A stretch of DNA of 64,000 nt. It comes from Streptomyces sp. GESEQ-35 (GTDB lineage: Bacteria > Actinomycetota > Actinomycetes > Streptomycetales > Streptomycetaceae). Below the pieces are notes generated by a model. The model made no database searches. It had not been told where the DNA came from and saw only the letters and a program-made list of their open reading frames with translations. The stretch is taken from assembly GCF_017948485.1 (NCBI RefSeq), contig NZ_JAFFSX010000003.1:1-64000 (forward strand), read 5' to 3'. Shown here piece after piece: positions 23,978 through 33,124 of this stretch. The translations under genes and the position numbers were made by a program. Numbering within the stretch: the first letter of the stretch is position 1; each line of letters opens with the position of its first letter.

Positions 23978-24934
23978 TCAGTCGGGTGTTTCGGCTGACT
24001 CGGCCGACTCGGAGTCGTTGGTCGACGCGTACTCGTCGATGTGATGGGTCGCGGCCCAGCTGGCCAGCAGGTTCAGGGCGTCCTGCGAACGTGACGCGGG
24101 CTCGGCGGTGTAGGTGAGGAGGAACTGGCCGGCGTCTGCCCCGAGTGGGAAGGTCTCGAACGGCAGGTCGAGGTCGCCGACGACCGGGTGGTGGAGGCGC
24201 TTCAGGCCCGTGGTGTGGATACGGACGTTGTGGGCGGCCCAGCGGCGACGGAACTCCTCGCTGCGGGTGGACAGTTCCCCTATCAGGTCCGTCAGCCGTC
24301 GGTCGTAGGCGTCGCGGCCGGCCTCGGCTCGCAGCATGGCGACCGTGTCGTTGGCAACTTCGTCCCAGTCGCGGAAGAACTCGGGTGCGTGCGGGTCGAG
24401 GAAGACGAACCGGGCGTTGCTCGGTGGCCGCACCGGGTCGCCGTAGAGCGGGGAGAACAGCGCGCGCCCGAGGTGGTTCGCGGCCAGGATGTCCAGGCGT
24501 CCGCTGAGTACGAACGCGGGTGTGCGGGTCATCGAGTCGAGGACGTGCTGCACCGCAGGCCGGACGCGCTGCTGGGCCGGCCGACGGCGCGGGGGACGGG
24601 TCGTGCCGGCGCCGCGCAGGAGGTCGAGCAGGTGGATGCGCTCGACCTCGTCGAGCCGCAGTGCCTGCGCGATGCCGTCGATGACGCTCTCGGAGACACC
24701 GGTGGCGTTGCCGCGCTCCAGCCGGGTGTAGTACTCGCTGGAGATTCCCGCGAGTAGGGCGACCTCCTCGCGGCGCAGCCCGGTGACCCTCCGGCGGTCT
24801 CCACCGTAAGCGGGCAGTCCGGCCTGTTCAGGGGTGACCCTGGCCCGTCGCGTGCCCAGGAATTCCCGGATCTCCGCACGGAAATCATCACGGATGTCGC
24901 GGTTGGTGCCGTAAGGGTCGTTTCTGCCTGCCAT
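23978..24934 (-). CDS. MmyB-like XRE transcriptional regulator
   Basis: ATG 24934 has GGAG five bases upstream. Residues about 10-80 form an XRE helix-turn-helix (VTGLRREEVALLAGISSEYYTRLERG). The remainder is the MmyB-type ligand-binding domain (ILAANHLGRALFSPLY, FRRRWAAHNVRIHTTGLKRL, HPVVGDLDLPFETF). These regulators usually sit divergently from oxidoreductase genes they control, as here: the SnoaL-like and two SDR genes lie on the other strand. Cytoplasmic DNA-binding protein, probably a repressor responding to a small hydrophobic ligand. Confidence 0.92.
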   Translation of the reverse strand: MAGRNDPYGTNRDIRDDFRAEIREFLGTRRARVTPEQAGLPAYGGDRRRVTGLRREEVALLAGISSEYYTRLERGNATGVSESVIDGIAQALRLDEVERIHLLDLLRGAGTTRPPRRRPAQQRVRPAVQHVLDSMTRTPAFVLSGRLDILAANHLGRALFSPLYGDPVRPPSNARFVFLDPHAPEFFRDWDEVANDTVAMLRAEAGRDAYDRRLTDLIGELSTRSEEFRRRWAAHNVRIHTTGLKRLHHPVVGDLDLPFETFPLGADAGQFLLTYTAEPASRSQDALNLLASWAATHHIDEYASTNDSESAESAETPD

Positions 24935-25006
24935 GCGCTCCACTCTACGAGCGCTTCCCGCTGGCTGGGGGTCCCTCTCAGGGACCCCCTCATCAGGGAC
25001 TCCCAC

Positions 25007-25149
25007 GCTCCCGTGACAACCGGTTCTGTTGGTGGTGCACCGCCCACGGCGGTGTGAACGGCCCGGATACGGCGGCGCTTCCGCCGCCGGTCTCCAGCCC
25101 CTCTGCGGCGCCGTCGGCGCTGCGATCCTCGGAATCAGAAGGATGAATC
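25007..25149. promoter_or_regulatory. Divergent promoter region, MmyB-like regulator and SnoaL/SDR operon
   Basis: The 143 bases upstream of the SnoaL gene, together with the leader of the regulator (to 24935), must contain both promoters and the probable operator. AAGGATG just before 25150 is the ribosome site. No clean palindrome stands out. Confidence 0.4.
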
Positions 25150-25728
25150 ATGCGTCGATACACCAAGCCGGCCGTCGTAGTCACGGCGCTGGGAGCGCTC
25201 GGCCTCGCTGCCTTCGGAACGGGTGCCGCGGACGCGGTCGGCACGGACAACGCCAACACCGGCTCCGGATCGCCGTCTCGCGTCACGGCGGAATCCGTCA
25301 CGTGGAACCACGGGACCGCGCAGCTGAACAAGCGCATCATGGAGCGCTTCACCAGCGAGTTCCTGCCCACCGGCGACCCCGCGCAGGCGAGAGAGTTCAT
25401 CAGCCCGGACATCGTCATGCACTTCGGCGGCCAGACGCAGGAGGGCCGGGACACGTATCTCGGCATCGTCGCCGCGAACATGAAGGCTTTCCCCGACCTC
25501 AAGTGGACGGTGGAGGACATGCGGGCCGAGGGCGACACGGTGGCCATCCGGTACACCATGACGGGCACCCACGAGGGACCCTTCGCCGGGGTCGAGGCGA
25601 CCGGCAAGGTCATCCGCGCGGAGAGCATGGCGTTCTACCGCCTGGCCGACGGCAAGATCGTCGAGGAGCGTGCCCAGCTCGACATGCTCAGCATCCTCCA
25701 GCAGATGGGCGCCATACCCGCCGCATAG
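25150..25728 (+). CDS. Secreted SnoaL-like (polyketide cyclase fold) protein
   Basis: A Sec-type signal peptide occupies about residues 1-30 (basic MRRYTK, hydrophobic AVVVTALGALGLAAFG, cleavage near ADA). The mature part is a SnoaL/NTF2-like cone: RFTSEFLPTGDPAQAREFIS, PDIVMHFGG, AFPDLKWTVEDMRAEGDTVAIR, GKIVEERAQLDML. The fold hosts cyclases, isomerases and non-enzymes, so the reaction is open. First gene of the SDR operon controlled from the divergent regulator. Confidence 0.85.
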   Translation: MRRYTKPAVVVTALGALGLAAFGTGAADAVGTDNANTGSGSPSRVTAESVTWNHGTAQLNKRIMERFTSEFLPTGDPAQAREFISPDIVMHFGGQTQEGRDTYLGIVAANMKAFPDLKWTVEDMRAEGDTVAIRYTMTGTHEGPFAGVEATGKVIRAESMAFYRLADGKIVEERAQLDMLSILQQMGAIPAA

Positions 25729-25870
25729 CAGCGGAGCGCTGTGCGCCACCTGCCTACGCCCCACGCCGACGCGATGACCGGCACTCGCCGTCTCCCCTCG
25801 GCGCGGCACGGGCCCTCCGCCGGCCCTGCGCCGCACATCCAGAGAACCAAAGAAGAACAGGACACCCCCC

Positions 25871-26638
25871 ATGGCAACGAATCTGACCGGCACCGTCGCT
25901 CTCGTCACCGGCGCGAGCAGCGGTATCGGCGCCGCCACCGCCCGTCGGCTCGCGGAGGACGGTGCTTCCGTCGCCCTCGTGGCCCGCCGCAAGGACCGTC
26001 TGACAGACCTCGCCGCCGAGATCGAGAAGGCGGGCGGCACCGCGCTGGCGGTGGAGGCGGACATCACCGACCGCGCCCAGGCCGAAGCCGCCGTACAGCA
26101 GACCGTCGAGCACTTCGGACGGCTGGACACCCTGGTCAACAACGCCGGCCTTATGCTCCTGGGCCCCGTCGTCGGCGCAGACGCCGACGAATGGGAGCGC
26201 ATGATCGCCATCAACGTCCAGGGCCTGCTGTACACCACCCGCGCCGCTCTGCCTCACATGCTCAGGGCCGCCGAGGACGACCCGCGCCGGGTCGCCGACA
26301 TCGTCAACATCAGCTCGATCGCCGGCCGCGTCGCCTGGAACGGCTACGGCGTCTACAACCTCACCAAGTTCGGCGTGAACGGCTTCACCGAGTCCCTGCG
26401 CCAGGAGGTCACCCAGCGGCACGTCCGCGTCGGTGTCCTCGAACCCGGCGGCGTGGACACCGGGCTCGGCTCGCACAACGACCACAAGCCCGAGGTCCGT
26501 GCAGCGATCGGCACCTTCTACGAGCAGACCGAGGTCCTCGCCCCCGACGACATCGCCGACGGCGTCGCCTACATGGTCACTCGCCCCTGCCACGCCTCCA
26601 TCGGCGAACTGTGGATCATGCCCACCGACCAGGCCTGA
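25871..26638 (+). CDS. Short-chain dehydrogenase/reductase (SDR), NADP-type
   Basis: Classical SDR of 255 residues: cofactor motif TGASSGIG (13-20), NNAG (90-93), catalytic Ser149 and Tyr162-x3-Lys166. Basic residues RRKDR after strand 2 suggest NADPH preference. The natural substrate is not visible. It sits 140 bases after the SnoaL gene and 67 bases before a second SDR on the same strand. Confidence 0.93.
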   Translation: MATNLTGTVALVTGASSGIGAATARRLAEDGASVALVARRKDRLTDLAAEIEKAGGTALAVEADITDRAQAEAAVQQTVEHFGRLDTLVNNAGLMLLGPVVGADADEWERMIAINVQGLLYTTRAALPHMLRAAEDDPRRVADIVNISSIAGRVAWNGYGVYNLTKFGVNGFTESLRQEVTQRHVRVGVLEPGGVDTGLGSHNDHKPEVRAAIGTFYEQTEVLAPDDIADGVAYMVTRPCHASIGELWIMPTDQA

Positions 26639-26705
26639 CCGCCTCCGCACCCCATCAGCATCGGCATCAGCATCAGCTGAAACTGAACCCGGAAAAGGAC
26701 CCCCC

Positions 26706-27551
26706 ATGAGCAAGGTCATTCTCGTCACCGGTGCCGGACGCGGTCTGGGCACGGACATCGTCCGCGAGGCCCTCGCCGCCGGTCACCAGGTCGTCGCCAC
26801 CGGCCGCCGCCCCGAAGAGGTCGAGAAGACCCTGGGCGGACCCCAGCACAACCTGCTGGTCACCAAGTTGGACGTCACCAGCCCGGAGGACGCCGAGGCC
26901 GCAGCGCAGGCCGCCGTCGACCGCTTCGGCCGCATCGACGTCCTGATCAACAACGCCGGCAATTTTTTCGCCGGCTACTTCGAGGAGATCACGCCCGCGC
27001 AGATGCGCCAGCAGATCGAGACCAATCTCTTCGGCCCGATGAACGTCACCCGCGCCGTCCTGCCCGTCATGCGAAAACAGCGCGCCGGGCACGTCGTCAC
27101 CCTGTCCTCCTCCGCCGGCATCATCGGCCAGGAGTTCTGCGTCGCCTACGCCACCTCCAAGTTCGGCGTCGAGGGCTGGATGGAGTCGCTGCGGTACGAC
27201 GTCGAGCCGTACAACATCCACACCACGGTCGTGGAGCCCGGCTTCTTCCGCACCGAGCTGCTCGTGGACGCCTCCACCACCTGGCCCGAGCCGACCATCG
27301 ACGACTACACCGAGCGCACCACCGCCACCATCGCCGCTTGGAAGAGCATGAACGGCCAGCAGAGCGGCGACCCCGCCAAGCTCGCCCGCGCCCTACTGGC
27401 CATCTCCGACCAGGAGCAGCCGCCGCTGCGCTTCGTCGCCGGCGCCGACGCCATCGAAGGCATCGAGGCCAAGGCCCGGGAACTCCTCGCCCAGGCCCAG
27501 GCATCCCGCGAACTGGGCGGCAAGCTGGCCTACGACGACACCACCGCCTGA
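26706..27551 (+). CDS. Short-chain dehydrogenase/reductase (SDR), second copy
   Basis: TGAGRGLG (8-15), NNAG (82-85), Ser135/136 and Tyr148-x3-Lys152 define a complete SDR of 281 residues. A C-terminal extension (about 250-281) is seen in SDRs annotated as oxidoreductases of unknown substrate. The sequence differs enough from its neighbour to be an old duplication or independent recruit. Confidence 0.93.
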   Translation: MSKVILVTGAGRGLGTDIVREALAAGHQVVATGRRPEEVEKTLGGPQHNLLVTKLDVTSPEDAEAAAQAAVDRFGRIDVLINNAGNFFAGYFEEITPAQMRQQIETNLFGPMNVTRAVLPVMRKQRAGHVVTLSSSAGIIGQEFCVAYATSKFGVEGWMESLRYDVEPYNIHTTVVEPGFFRTELLVDASTTWPEPTIDDYTERTTATIAAWKSMNGQQSGDPAKLARALLAISDQEQPPLRFVAGADAIEGIEAKARELLAQAQASRELGGKLAYDDTTA

Positions 27552-27575
27552 CACGCCCGGATCCGGGCTTCGAGT

Positions 27576-27758
27576 TCACACCCCGGAGGTGAATCCGGGC
27601 TGCGCAGCCGTTCGACTGTCGAGCTCGACCTCGTCCCCGTCGTGGAACACAATCGCCCGGAACCCGTCCCACTTCGGCTCGCAGCGCATGCCCTGTGGCA
27701 TCTGTTCCACGGACTTGGCGAGTATGGGCTTCACGGGCGGCATCACAGGCAGATCCAT
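27576..27758 (-). pseudogene. Fragment of an ATP-dependent DNA ligase (N-terminus)
   Basis: The 60 codons read as the beginning of LigC/LigD-type ligases: PVMPPVKPILAKSV, then EPKWDGFRAIVFHDGDEVEL with the adenylated Lys in KWDG. After DSRTAAQPGFTSG the frame stops; a ligase needs about 300 more residues. It is therefore a remnant, left between the SDR operon and the lipoprotein gene. Confidence 0.8.
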
Positions 27759-27812
27759 GCTCCGGCTCCTGAGCGGTCCACGGCATGTCTCGGGACGGCC
27801 AGAACGGGCAGG

Positions 27813-29054
27813 TCAAGGAAGCGGGATCGAGCGCAGGGCGTGATGGGTCCTCGGCTCGACGACGACATGGCCCGAGCGGCCTCCCGGCGCGATGAGCGCG
27901 GGGTGTTCGCCGCCCCTGGACTGCGGGTACGGCGGGGACATGCGCGGCGCGGCGGCTCCGGTCCCGTCCGGGCCGGCGTGCAGGTCGATCGTGATCACGC
28001 GTCCCCTGGTGTCGTCGTTCCCGGGGGTGAAGGTCACGAACCGCCCACCGGACAGCTCGCCTTCCTCCGTGGTGGTGTCGTAGCTCCACAGCCTGCGGGG
28101 GTGGTTGAGATCGTAGGCGTTCCAGGTACCGGTGCCCGGGTCCTCCGGGGTGTCCTCGAACAGCACCAGCACACCGTCCGACGAGATCACACCGCGTTCG
28201 GGCCTCAGGCCCGGGTCCTCGGCGGCGGTCCTGAGTGGCCCGAGCGTGACCGGGTCGAGACGGCGCAGGGGCGGGAAGGCGTCGCCGGCAGTAACGGAGC
28301 TGCCTGCGCACACCAGGTAGCCGCCGCCGGAGATCAGGTGCGGGCACCAGTCCAGGGGGACGCCGCCGTAGGAGGCGGTGCCTGGCGGGCTGGTCGCGAC
28401 GCTCCTGCCGGTACGGGCGTCGCGGGCGGTGACCTTCGTGCCGTCAGTGCTGTAGACCCGGCCGCCGAACGCGGCGATGCCTTCGTACGGGATCGCGTCG
28501 ACGGCCCTGTGCCACAGCACTGCACCGTCGGACGCCCGGAAGGCACCGAGGGCGACGTTCGTGTAGCCCTCGCTCTGCACGGCGTCGCTCTTGGCGTCGA
28601 GGGCGTAGACGACGCCGTCCGCCGCGGCCATGCCGACGTAGGAGCGCGTGGAGGGCAGCCGGTGGGTCCAGGCCGCCTTGCCCGTGCGCAGATTCGCAGC
28701 GCGTAGCGTGTGACCGCCGCTGGTGGCGGCGCGTTCGTCGGCTGCGTCGACCACGAGCCCGCCGTTCTTTCCGCCGCCACCGGTGGCGGGGACTGTCCAG
28801 GTGATCGCGCCGGTGGCCCGGGAGACCCCGACGAGGCCGTCGGGGGCGGTACTGCACACGACCTGGTGGGCCGTGGCGCCACAGGTTCCGGACGCCTCCT
28901 GCCGGGAGAGGGACTTCGTCCACGCGCGCCACGGACCGTCGACGGCCACGGACGTGTGCGTGGTGGAGGGAGCGGGCTGTGCGGTGCCCGTAGCCGAGCA
29001 GCCGACGATCAACGCCACGCCCGCCAAGGACGCCATCCCTCGCACTCGTCGCAT
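27813..29054 (-). CDS. PQQ-like beta-propeller lipoprotein
   Basis: Residues 1-19 form a lipoprotein signal with lipobox IVGC (Cys19), so the protein is anchored outside the membrane. The rest is a series of blades of the PQQ-enzyme-repeat/BamB type (GLVGVSRATGAITWTVPA, LRAANLRTGKAAWTHRL, LGAFRASDGAVLWHRAV). No residues for PQQ or metal binding are obvious, so it is probably a structural or binding propeller, not a dehydrogenase. Confidence 0.85.
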   Translation of the reverse strand: MRRVRGMASLAGVALIVGCSATGTAQPAPSTTHTSVAVDGPWRAWTKSLSRQEASGTCGATAHQVVCSTAPDGLVGVSRATGAITWTVPATGGGGKNGGLVVDAADERAATSGGHTLRAANLRTGKAAWTHRLPSTRSYVGMAAADGVVYALDAKSDAVQSEGYTNVALGAFRASDGAVLWHRAVDAIPYEGIAAFGGRVYSTDGTKVTARDARTGRSVATSPPGTASYGGVPLDWCPHLISGGGYLVCAGSSVTAGDAFPPLRRLDPVTLGPLRTAAEDPGLRPERGVISSDGVLVLFEDTPEDPGTGTWNAYDLNHPRRLWSYDTTTEEGELSGGRFVTFTPGNDDTRGRVITIDLHAGPDGTGAAAPRMSPPYPQSRGGEHPALIAPGGRSGHVVVEPRTHHALRSIPLP

Positions 29055-29456
29055 GCCAAGTCACCTCCCGGCAGCCCTGCTCCCAGAGACGACCGACCGC
29101 GGCGGCCGATGGTTGTACAGCGTCAGACACCCGAGAGAATGGAACCTTTGTGTGAACGTGGCCGGGCGAACGACTCCGGGAAAGCGCAGTGGAGTTGAGA
29201 CGGCCCACCGATGAAGGATCCTGAGACAGCGCGGAAGGCCCAGGTCACAGAGCCGCGGCCTGGCTGACAGGCTGGTTCGCCTGGTTTCCACCAGTCTGGG
29301 TTGATGTGAGTCTCATCGGAGTTGGCGTTTCTCATCGATGTCTGCCGTGACCGATGAGTTTTGTGCGGATCCGTGGTCGATACGGCTGGATACACCGACA
29401 GCGGTGGGCCTGTGCTGGGGACGTTCCAGCGCGGGAGGAAGCAGAGGGTGGCTGTG
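29055..29456. promoter_or_regulatory. Divergent intergenic region with palindromes
   Basis: The 400 bases separate the lipoprotein and monooxygenase genes. CTGGT-TTCC-ACCAG (29281-29294) is a perfect small palindrome. TCTCATCG occurs twice (29311, 29330) and its complement CGATGAG follows at 29352-29358, forming an inverted repeat with the second copy. These could be operators for the monooxygenase; the regulator is not identified. Confidence 0.4.
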
Positions 29457-30746
29457 ATGAGCGTCGACGACTCCGACCAGGGGCACGCGATCCGGACGGG
29501 CGGGCAGGGGACGCGGGTCAGCGGTCCCAGGGTGTTGGTGGCGGGGGCGAGCATCGCGGGACCCGCGCTGGCCCACTGGCTGCGCCGGCGGGGGGCCGAG
29601 GTGACCGTGGTGGAGCGGGCTCCCGAGCTGCGTCCCGGCGGGCAGGCGGTGGACGCGCGCGGGGTCGCCAGGGAGGTCATCGGGCGCATGGGGTTGGACG
29701 CGGCGGTGCGCGCGGCGTGCACCGACACCGCCGGCGCGCACACCGTGGACGCGGACGGGCAGGTGCTGGAGACCTTCCGTGCCGACGACGACGGTGGCGA
29801 CGGGTTCATCGCGGACATCGAGATCCTGCGCGGGGACCTGTCCCAGGTGCTCTACGACGACACCCGCGACGGCGTCGAGTACGTCTTCGGCGACCGAATC
29901 GCCGAGCTCGCCCAGGACGCGGACGGGGTCGACGTGGTCTTCGCGGGCGGCAACCGGCGGCGCTTCGACCTGGTGGTCGGGGCAGACGGGCCGCACTCGG
30001 AGCTGCGGGCGATGGTCTTCGGGCCGCATGAGCGGTTCCTCCGCCACCTCGGGCACGTGCTGGCCTTCTACAGTGTGCCCAACGAGTTCGGGCTGGACCG
30101 CTGGCTGCTGGAGTACCAGGATCAGGAGTCCGGGCGCTCCGCCCTCCTGCGGCCCGTCCAGGACGCCACCCGGGCGATGGCCATGTTCTACTTCGCCTCG
30201 GCCGACTTCGACGTCGACCACCGTGACGTCGCGGCCCAGAAGGTCCTGCTGCGGGAGCGGATGGCGGGCCTGGGCTGGTTGGCCCCGGACATCCTCGCGC
30301 ACCTGGACGACACTCCGGACTTCTACCTCGACCAGGTCGCCCAGGTGGTGATGGACCGCTGGTCGAGTGGACGGGTGGGGTTGCTCGGGGACGCGGCGTT
30401 CTGCTCGTCGCCGATGTCCGGGCAGGGCACCGGGCTGGCCCTGGTCGGTGCCTACCTGCTGGCCGGAGAGCTGGCCGCCGCCGGATGGGACCCCGACGCC
30501 GGGTTCGCTCGCTACGAGGCACGGATGCGCTCGTTCGTCGAGGCCAACCAGGAGATCGGCCGGTTGAACGCCCGCAGCCGCGACGTCCCCGGGCCAGACG
30601 CCGAGCCGGGCCCCGATTTCGCCGGCGAATGGTTCACGGAGCTGGTCGGGCGCGCGATCAACGGCGTCGAGCTGCCCGACTACGCGGGGGTGCCGGACTC
30701 CGCAGCCCCGGCCGGATCGCCGATCACCTCGTCGGCCAAGCCGTAG
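29457..30746 (+). CDS. FAD-dependent aromatic-type monooxygenase
   Basis: The ATG at 29457 has AGAGGG eight bases upstream; a GTG at 29448 is an alternative. The dinucleotide-binding motif GASIAGPALAHWL with the following Glu (VVERAPELRPGGQ), a DG-type motif (VVGADGPHSELR) and the second FAD motif GRVGLLGDAAFCSSPMSGQGT make a complete group A flavoprotein monooxygenase of 429 residues. Similar proteins modify aromatic drugs or polyketides. It stands alone, so substrate is unknown. Confidence 0.9.
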   Translation: MSVDDSDQGHAIRTGGQGTRVSGPRVLVAGASIAGPALAHWLRRRGAEVTVVERAPELRPGGQAVDARGVAREVIGRMGLDAAVRAACTDTAGAHTVDADGQVLETFRADDDGGDGFIADIEILRGDLSQVLYDDTRDGVEYVFGDRIAELAQDADGVDVVFAGGNRRRFDLVVGADGPHSELRAMVFGPHERFLRHLGHVLAFYSVPNEFGLDRWLLEYQDQESGRSALLRPVQDATRAMAMFYFASADFDVDHRDVAAQKVLLRERMAGLGWLAPDILAHLDDTPDFYLDQVAQVVMDRWSSGRVGLLGDAAFCSSPMSGQGTGLALVGAYLLAGELAAAGWDPDAGFARYEARMRSFVEANQEIGRLNARSRDVPGPDAEPGPDFAGEWFTELVGRAINGVELPDYAGVPDSAAPAGSPITSSAKP

Positions 30747-31062
30747 GTGTCACACAACGTGTCGAGAGGGACCACGCTTCGGTAGGACACCGCCGCGGGG
30801 TCTCTGTGGTTCTGCCACTTGCCTGGTCGGCGCTCACCGGAACTGACAAGACCATTGGGACATCGACCTTGGCGGGCTTTCGCAAGGACAGGCTGTTCAG
30901 CCCCGACCTGATCGGCGAGCACCGAATGCGCGCCACAGTTCACCACCTGCTCTGGAAGGGGAGTGCGCCTTCGGGAAGGGCGTGCAAGTGCGTGGCTCAA
31001 TTCCCTTTCCGTACATGAGAGTTGCGCGCATCACCCGACCGGCGGCCGGACATGATGCACCC
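30747..31062. other. Intergenic stretch without recognised feature
   Basis: About 316 bases between the monooxygenase and the pentapeptide protein. Short frames occur but match nothing I know. It should hold the promoter of the next gene. Confidence 0.35.
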
Positions 31063-32301
31063 ATGAAGCCGGAGACCAGGCGGTCATGGGTGTGGGTGGC
31101 AGGTGTCGCCGGGGCCGCCCTGTTCGTCGCGGCTCTCATCTGGGGGCCCTGGCTCCTCGAAGGCCACCATGTGCGTGACAAGAACGGCAACCTCGCCTCG
31201 TCCGCGGGCATCATCATCACCGGACTGCGCACCGCCGTCATCGCCATCGCCGCCGGTGCCATCGCGGCCCTTGGCCTCTGGTACACCCACAAGAACCATG
31301 AGCTCAGCCGGGAAGAACAGGTCACCGACCGTTACGTGGAAGCCATCAAGCTCCTGGGCTCGGAGAACCTGCACGAACGGCTTGGCGGCATCTACAGCCT
31401 CGAACGCATCATGAAGGACAGCGAGAAGGACCACGCCACGATCATCGAGGTGCTCGCGGCGTTCATCCGCACCCCGAGTTCGGACCAGCGGCAGGGGAAC
31501 CTCGCGCTGGACGACCCGTCCGATGAGGAGGGCGACACGGATGCGACCGTTCCACTGGCCGTCGACGTCTCGGCCGCCCTGACGGTCGTCGGTCGTCGCC
31601 CGGATCCCGACGCGACGCCCATCGCGGACCTGCGGCGCATCGACTGGAGCAACACCGACCTGGAGCACGCGAACCTCCAGCACGTGGACCTCACGGGCGC
31701 GGACCTCAGAGGGGCCCGGCTCAAGGGCGCGGACCTCAGAGGCTCGGACCTCACCGGCGCACACCTGAAGGGAGCGGACTTCCAGGGGGCGCACCTCACC
31801 GGAGCCGGCCTTAGGGAGGTGGACCTGAGAGGGGTGCACCTGCGAGGGGTCGACCTCACGGGGGTGGACATCAGAGGGCTGCGTCTGGGGCGCGTGGATC
31901 TCACGGGCGCCCAGTTGAGAGGTGCCGACCTCACGGAGGCCGATCTCAGGACCGCGCATCTGAGGCAGGCGGACTTCACGAACGCGGGGCTCTCGGGGGC
32001 GAATCTCGGAGCGGTGGACCTGACCGAAGCGGTGTTCTGGAGGGCCGATCTCAGGGGAGCGCACCTCGGGATGGCGCACTTGGTGGACGCGGACCTCAGG
32101 GCGGCTGACCTCAGGGGCGCGCAAGGGCTGACGACCGAGCAGCTGCGGCTTGCTCGGCTCTACGACGACACGAAGATCCCCAAGGAACTCAAGGCCGAGC
32201 GCTCGATCCGGGAGCGCATCAAGGAGTGCAAGGCGGAGTCCAAATGGCGGGAGGCCGCCACCCGATGGCGAGAGGAGGGCACCCGGCCCGAACCGTCGTG
32301 A
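31063..32301 (+). CDS. Membrane-anchored pentapeptide-repeat protein
   Basis: Start at ATG 31063 (412 residues). Two transmembrane helices (about 9-29 and 50-70) precede a helical segment typical of this Streptomyces family (DRYVEAIKLLGSENLHERLGGIYSLERI, then IIEVLAAFIR). About 190-370 is a regular A(D/N)LxG-type pentapeptide series forming a right-handed quadrilateral beta-helix. The tail is charged. Pentapeptide proteins can mimic DNA or act as scaffolds; nothing here selects a role. Confidence 0.88.
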   Translation: MKPETRRSWVWVAGVAGAALFVAALIWGPWLLEGHHVRDKNGNLASSAGIIITGLRTAVIAIAAGAIAALGLWYTHKNHELSREEQVTDRYVEAIKLLGSENLHERLGGIYSLERIMKDSEKDHATIIEVLAAFIRTPSSDQRQGNLALDDPSDEEGDTDATVPLAVDVSAALTVVGRRPDPDATPIADLRRIDWSNTDLEHANLQHVDLTGADLRGARLKGADLRGSDLTGAHLKGADFQGAHLTGAGLREVDLRGVHLRGVDLTGVDIRGLRLGRVDLTGAQLRGADLTEADLRTAHLRQADFTNAGLSGANLGAVDLTEAVFWRADLRGAHLGMAHLVDADLRAADLRGAQGLTTEQLRLARLYDDTKIPKELKAERSIRERIKECKAESKWREAATRWREEGTRPEPS

Positions 32302-32310
32302 CCGGCGCAG

Positions 32311-32529
32311 GCGGCCTTCTACCCGGCCACCATCGGCAACACCGAGATCCAGCTGTACACCGAAATCTCCGATCCGGACGGCGACACGGTCAAGGCCCGG
32401 TTCATCGTCTGGTGTACCGGACAGAGCGACAACCTCGTCGACCGCACCGTCGCTGTCTCGGCTCCCAGCGTCGGGCCGCTGACACCGAGTTCGCGCCTCA
32501 GGAGCGCGTTCGGGCAGCTTGGGGCATGA
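32311..32529 (+). pseudogene. Fragment of a secreted surface-type protein
   Basis: One frame reads FYPATIGNTEIQLYTEISDP and DGDTVKARFIVW, a pattern I know from Streptomyces secreted proteins with DNRLRE/LamG-type or Ig-like domains. There is no start, signal peptide or remaining domain. The match fades after about 32480. A remnant. Confidence 0.45.
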
Positions 32530-32699
32530 GCAGGTACGCCGCAGCCAGGATCTACGCGCTGCCGGAGTCGCTGGACGGATTCGTCGGGCCGGCATCCGGC
32601 GCCATGACACTGCCCCGTCACATCGACTGGGGCCCGCATTGCGTGTACGACCTCGGCGATGAGGCCGATCTGCTGCTCATGTACGAGCGGGTCATCCGA
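32526..32699 (+). pseudogene. Truncated antitoxin-like fragment
   Basis: An ATG at 32526 begins MSRYAAARIYALPESLDGF, then LPRHIDWGPHCVYDLGDEAD and LLMYERVIR. I recall this as the N-terminus of small Streptomyces proteins that accompany AbiEii-type nucleotidyltransferases. The likeness ends at 32699, just where the convergent QueD-like gene ends, so recombination has cut it. Low confidence on the family. Confidence 0.4.
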
Positions 32700-32700
32700 A

Positions 32701-33069
32701 TCACTCCGGCCGGTACTCGGCCCACGTCTTGGGTGTCTCGGAGACCCTGACTGCGGTCAGCTCCGGAAATCGATCGGTCCAGAGGCCGAAGATCCATACG
32801 GCCAGATTCTCCGCCGAAGGCGAGATACCCCCCCCCATCGCCTCATTCAGATGACGGTGATCGAGGGTCTCGTCCATCCATCTCTTGAAGGCATCAAGCT
32901 CACGGTAGTCGCGGACGAAGCCTGCCTCGGTGAGATCCTCGCGGCGGGCGGACAGTTCCAACACGACGATGTAGTTGTGGCCGTGCATGCGGGCGCAGGG
33001 GTGCCAGCTCGGCAGCCGGTCGAGGACGTGACTGGCCGAGAAGTGGAACTCCTTGGTGATCGTCAGCAT
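32701..33069 (-). CDS. 6-pyruvoyl-tetrahydropterin synthase / QueD-like protein
   Basis: With ATG 33069 (GGAG upstream) the protein is 122 residues, the normal length for QueD. The zinc histidines are His14 (HFSASH), His29 and His31 (MHGH); the catalytic Cys25 precedes them, and Asp/His of TLDHRHLN and Glu of SAENLA complete the site. QueD makes 6-carboxytetrahydropterin for 7-deazapurine synthesis. No queC or queE is nearby, so it may serve a pterin or deazapurine product encoded elsewhere. It follows the STAND gene by 55 bases on the same strand. Confidence 0.88.
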   Translation of the reverse strand: MLTITKEFHFSASHVLDRLPSWHPCARMHGHNYIVVLELSARREDLTEAGFVRDYRELDAFKRWMDETLDHRHLNEAMGGGISPSAENLAVWIFGLWTDRFPELTAVRVSETPKTWAEYRPE

Positions 33070-33124
33070 GGCGGCTCCAGTGTGCCACCTGCCGTCAGAA
33101 CCCTTCCTCGGCCGTCCGCCCTGG

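Noticed and set aside
31680..32130. Regular 15-base periodicity that could be taken for a DNA repeat array
   Set aside because: It is the coding of pentapeptide repeats, not a CRISPR or satellite; no spacers or cas genes are present.
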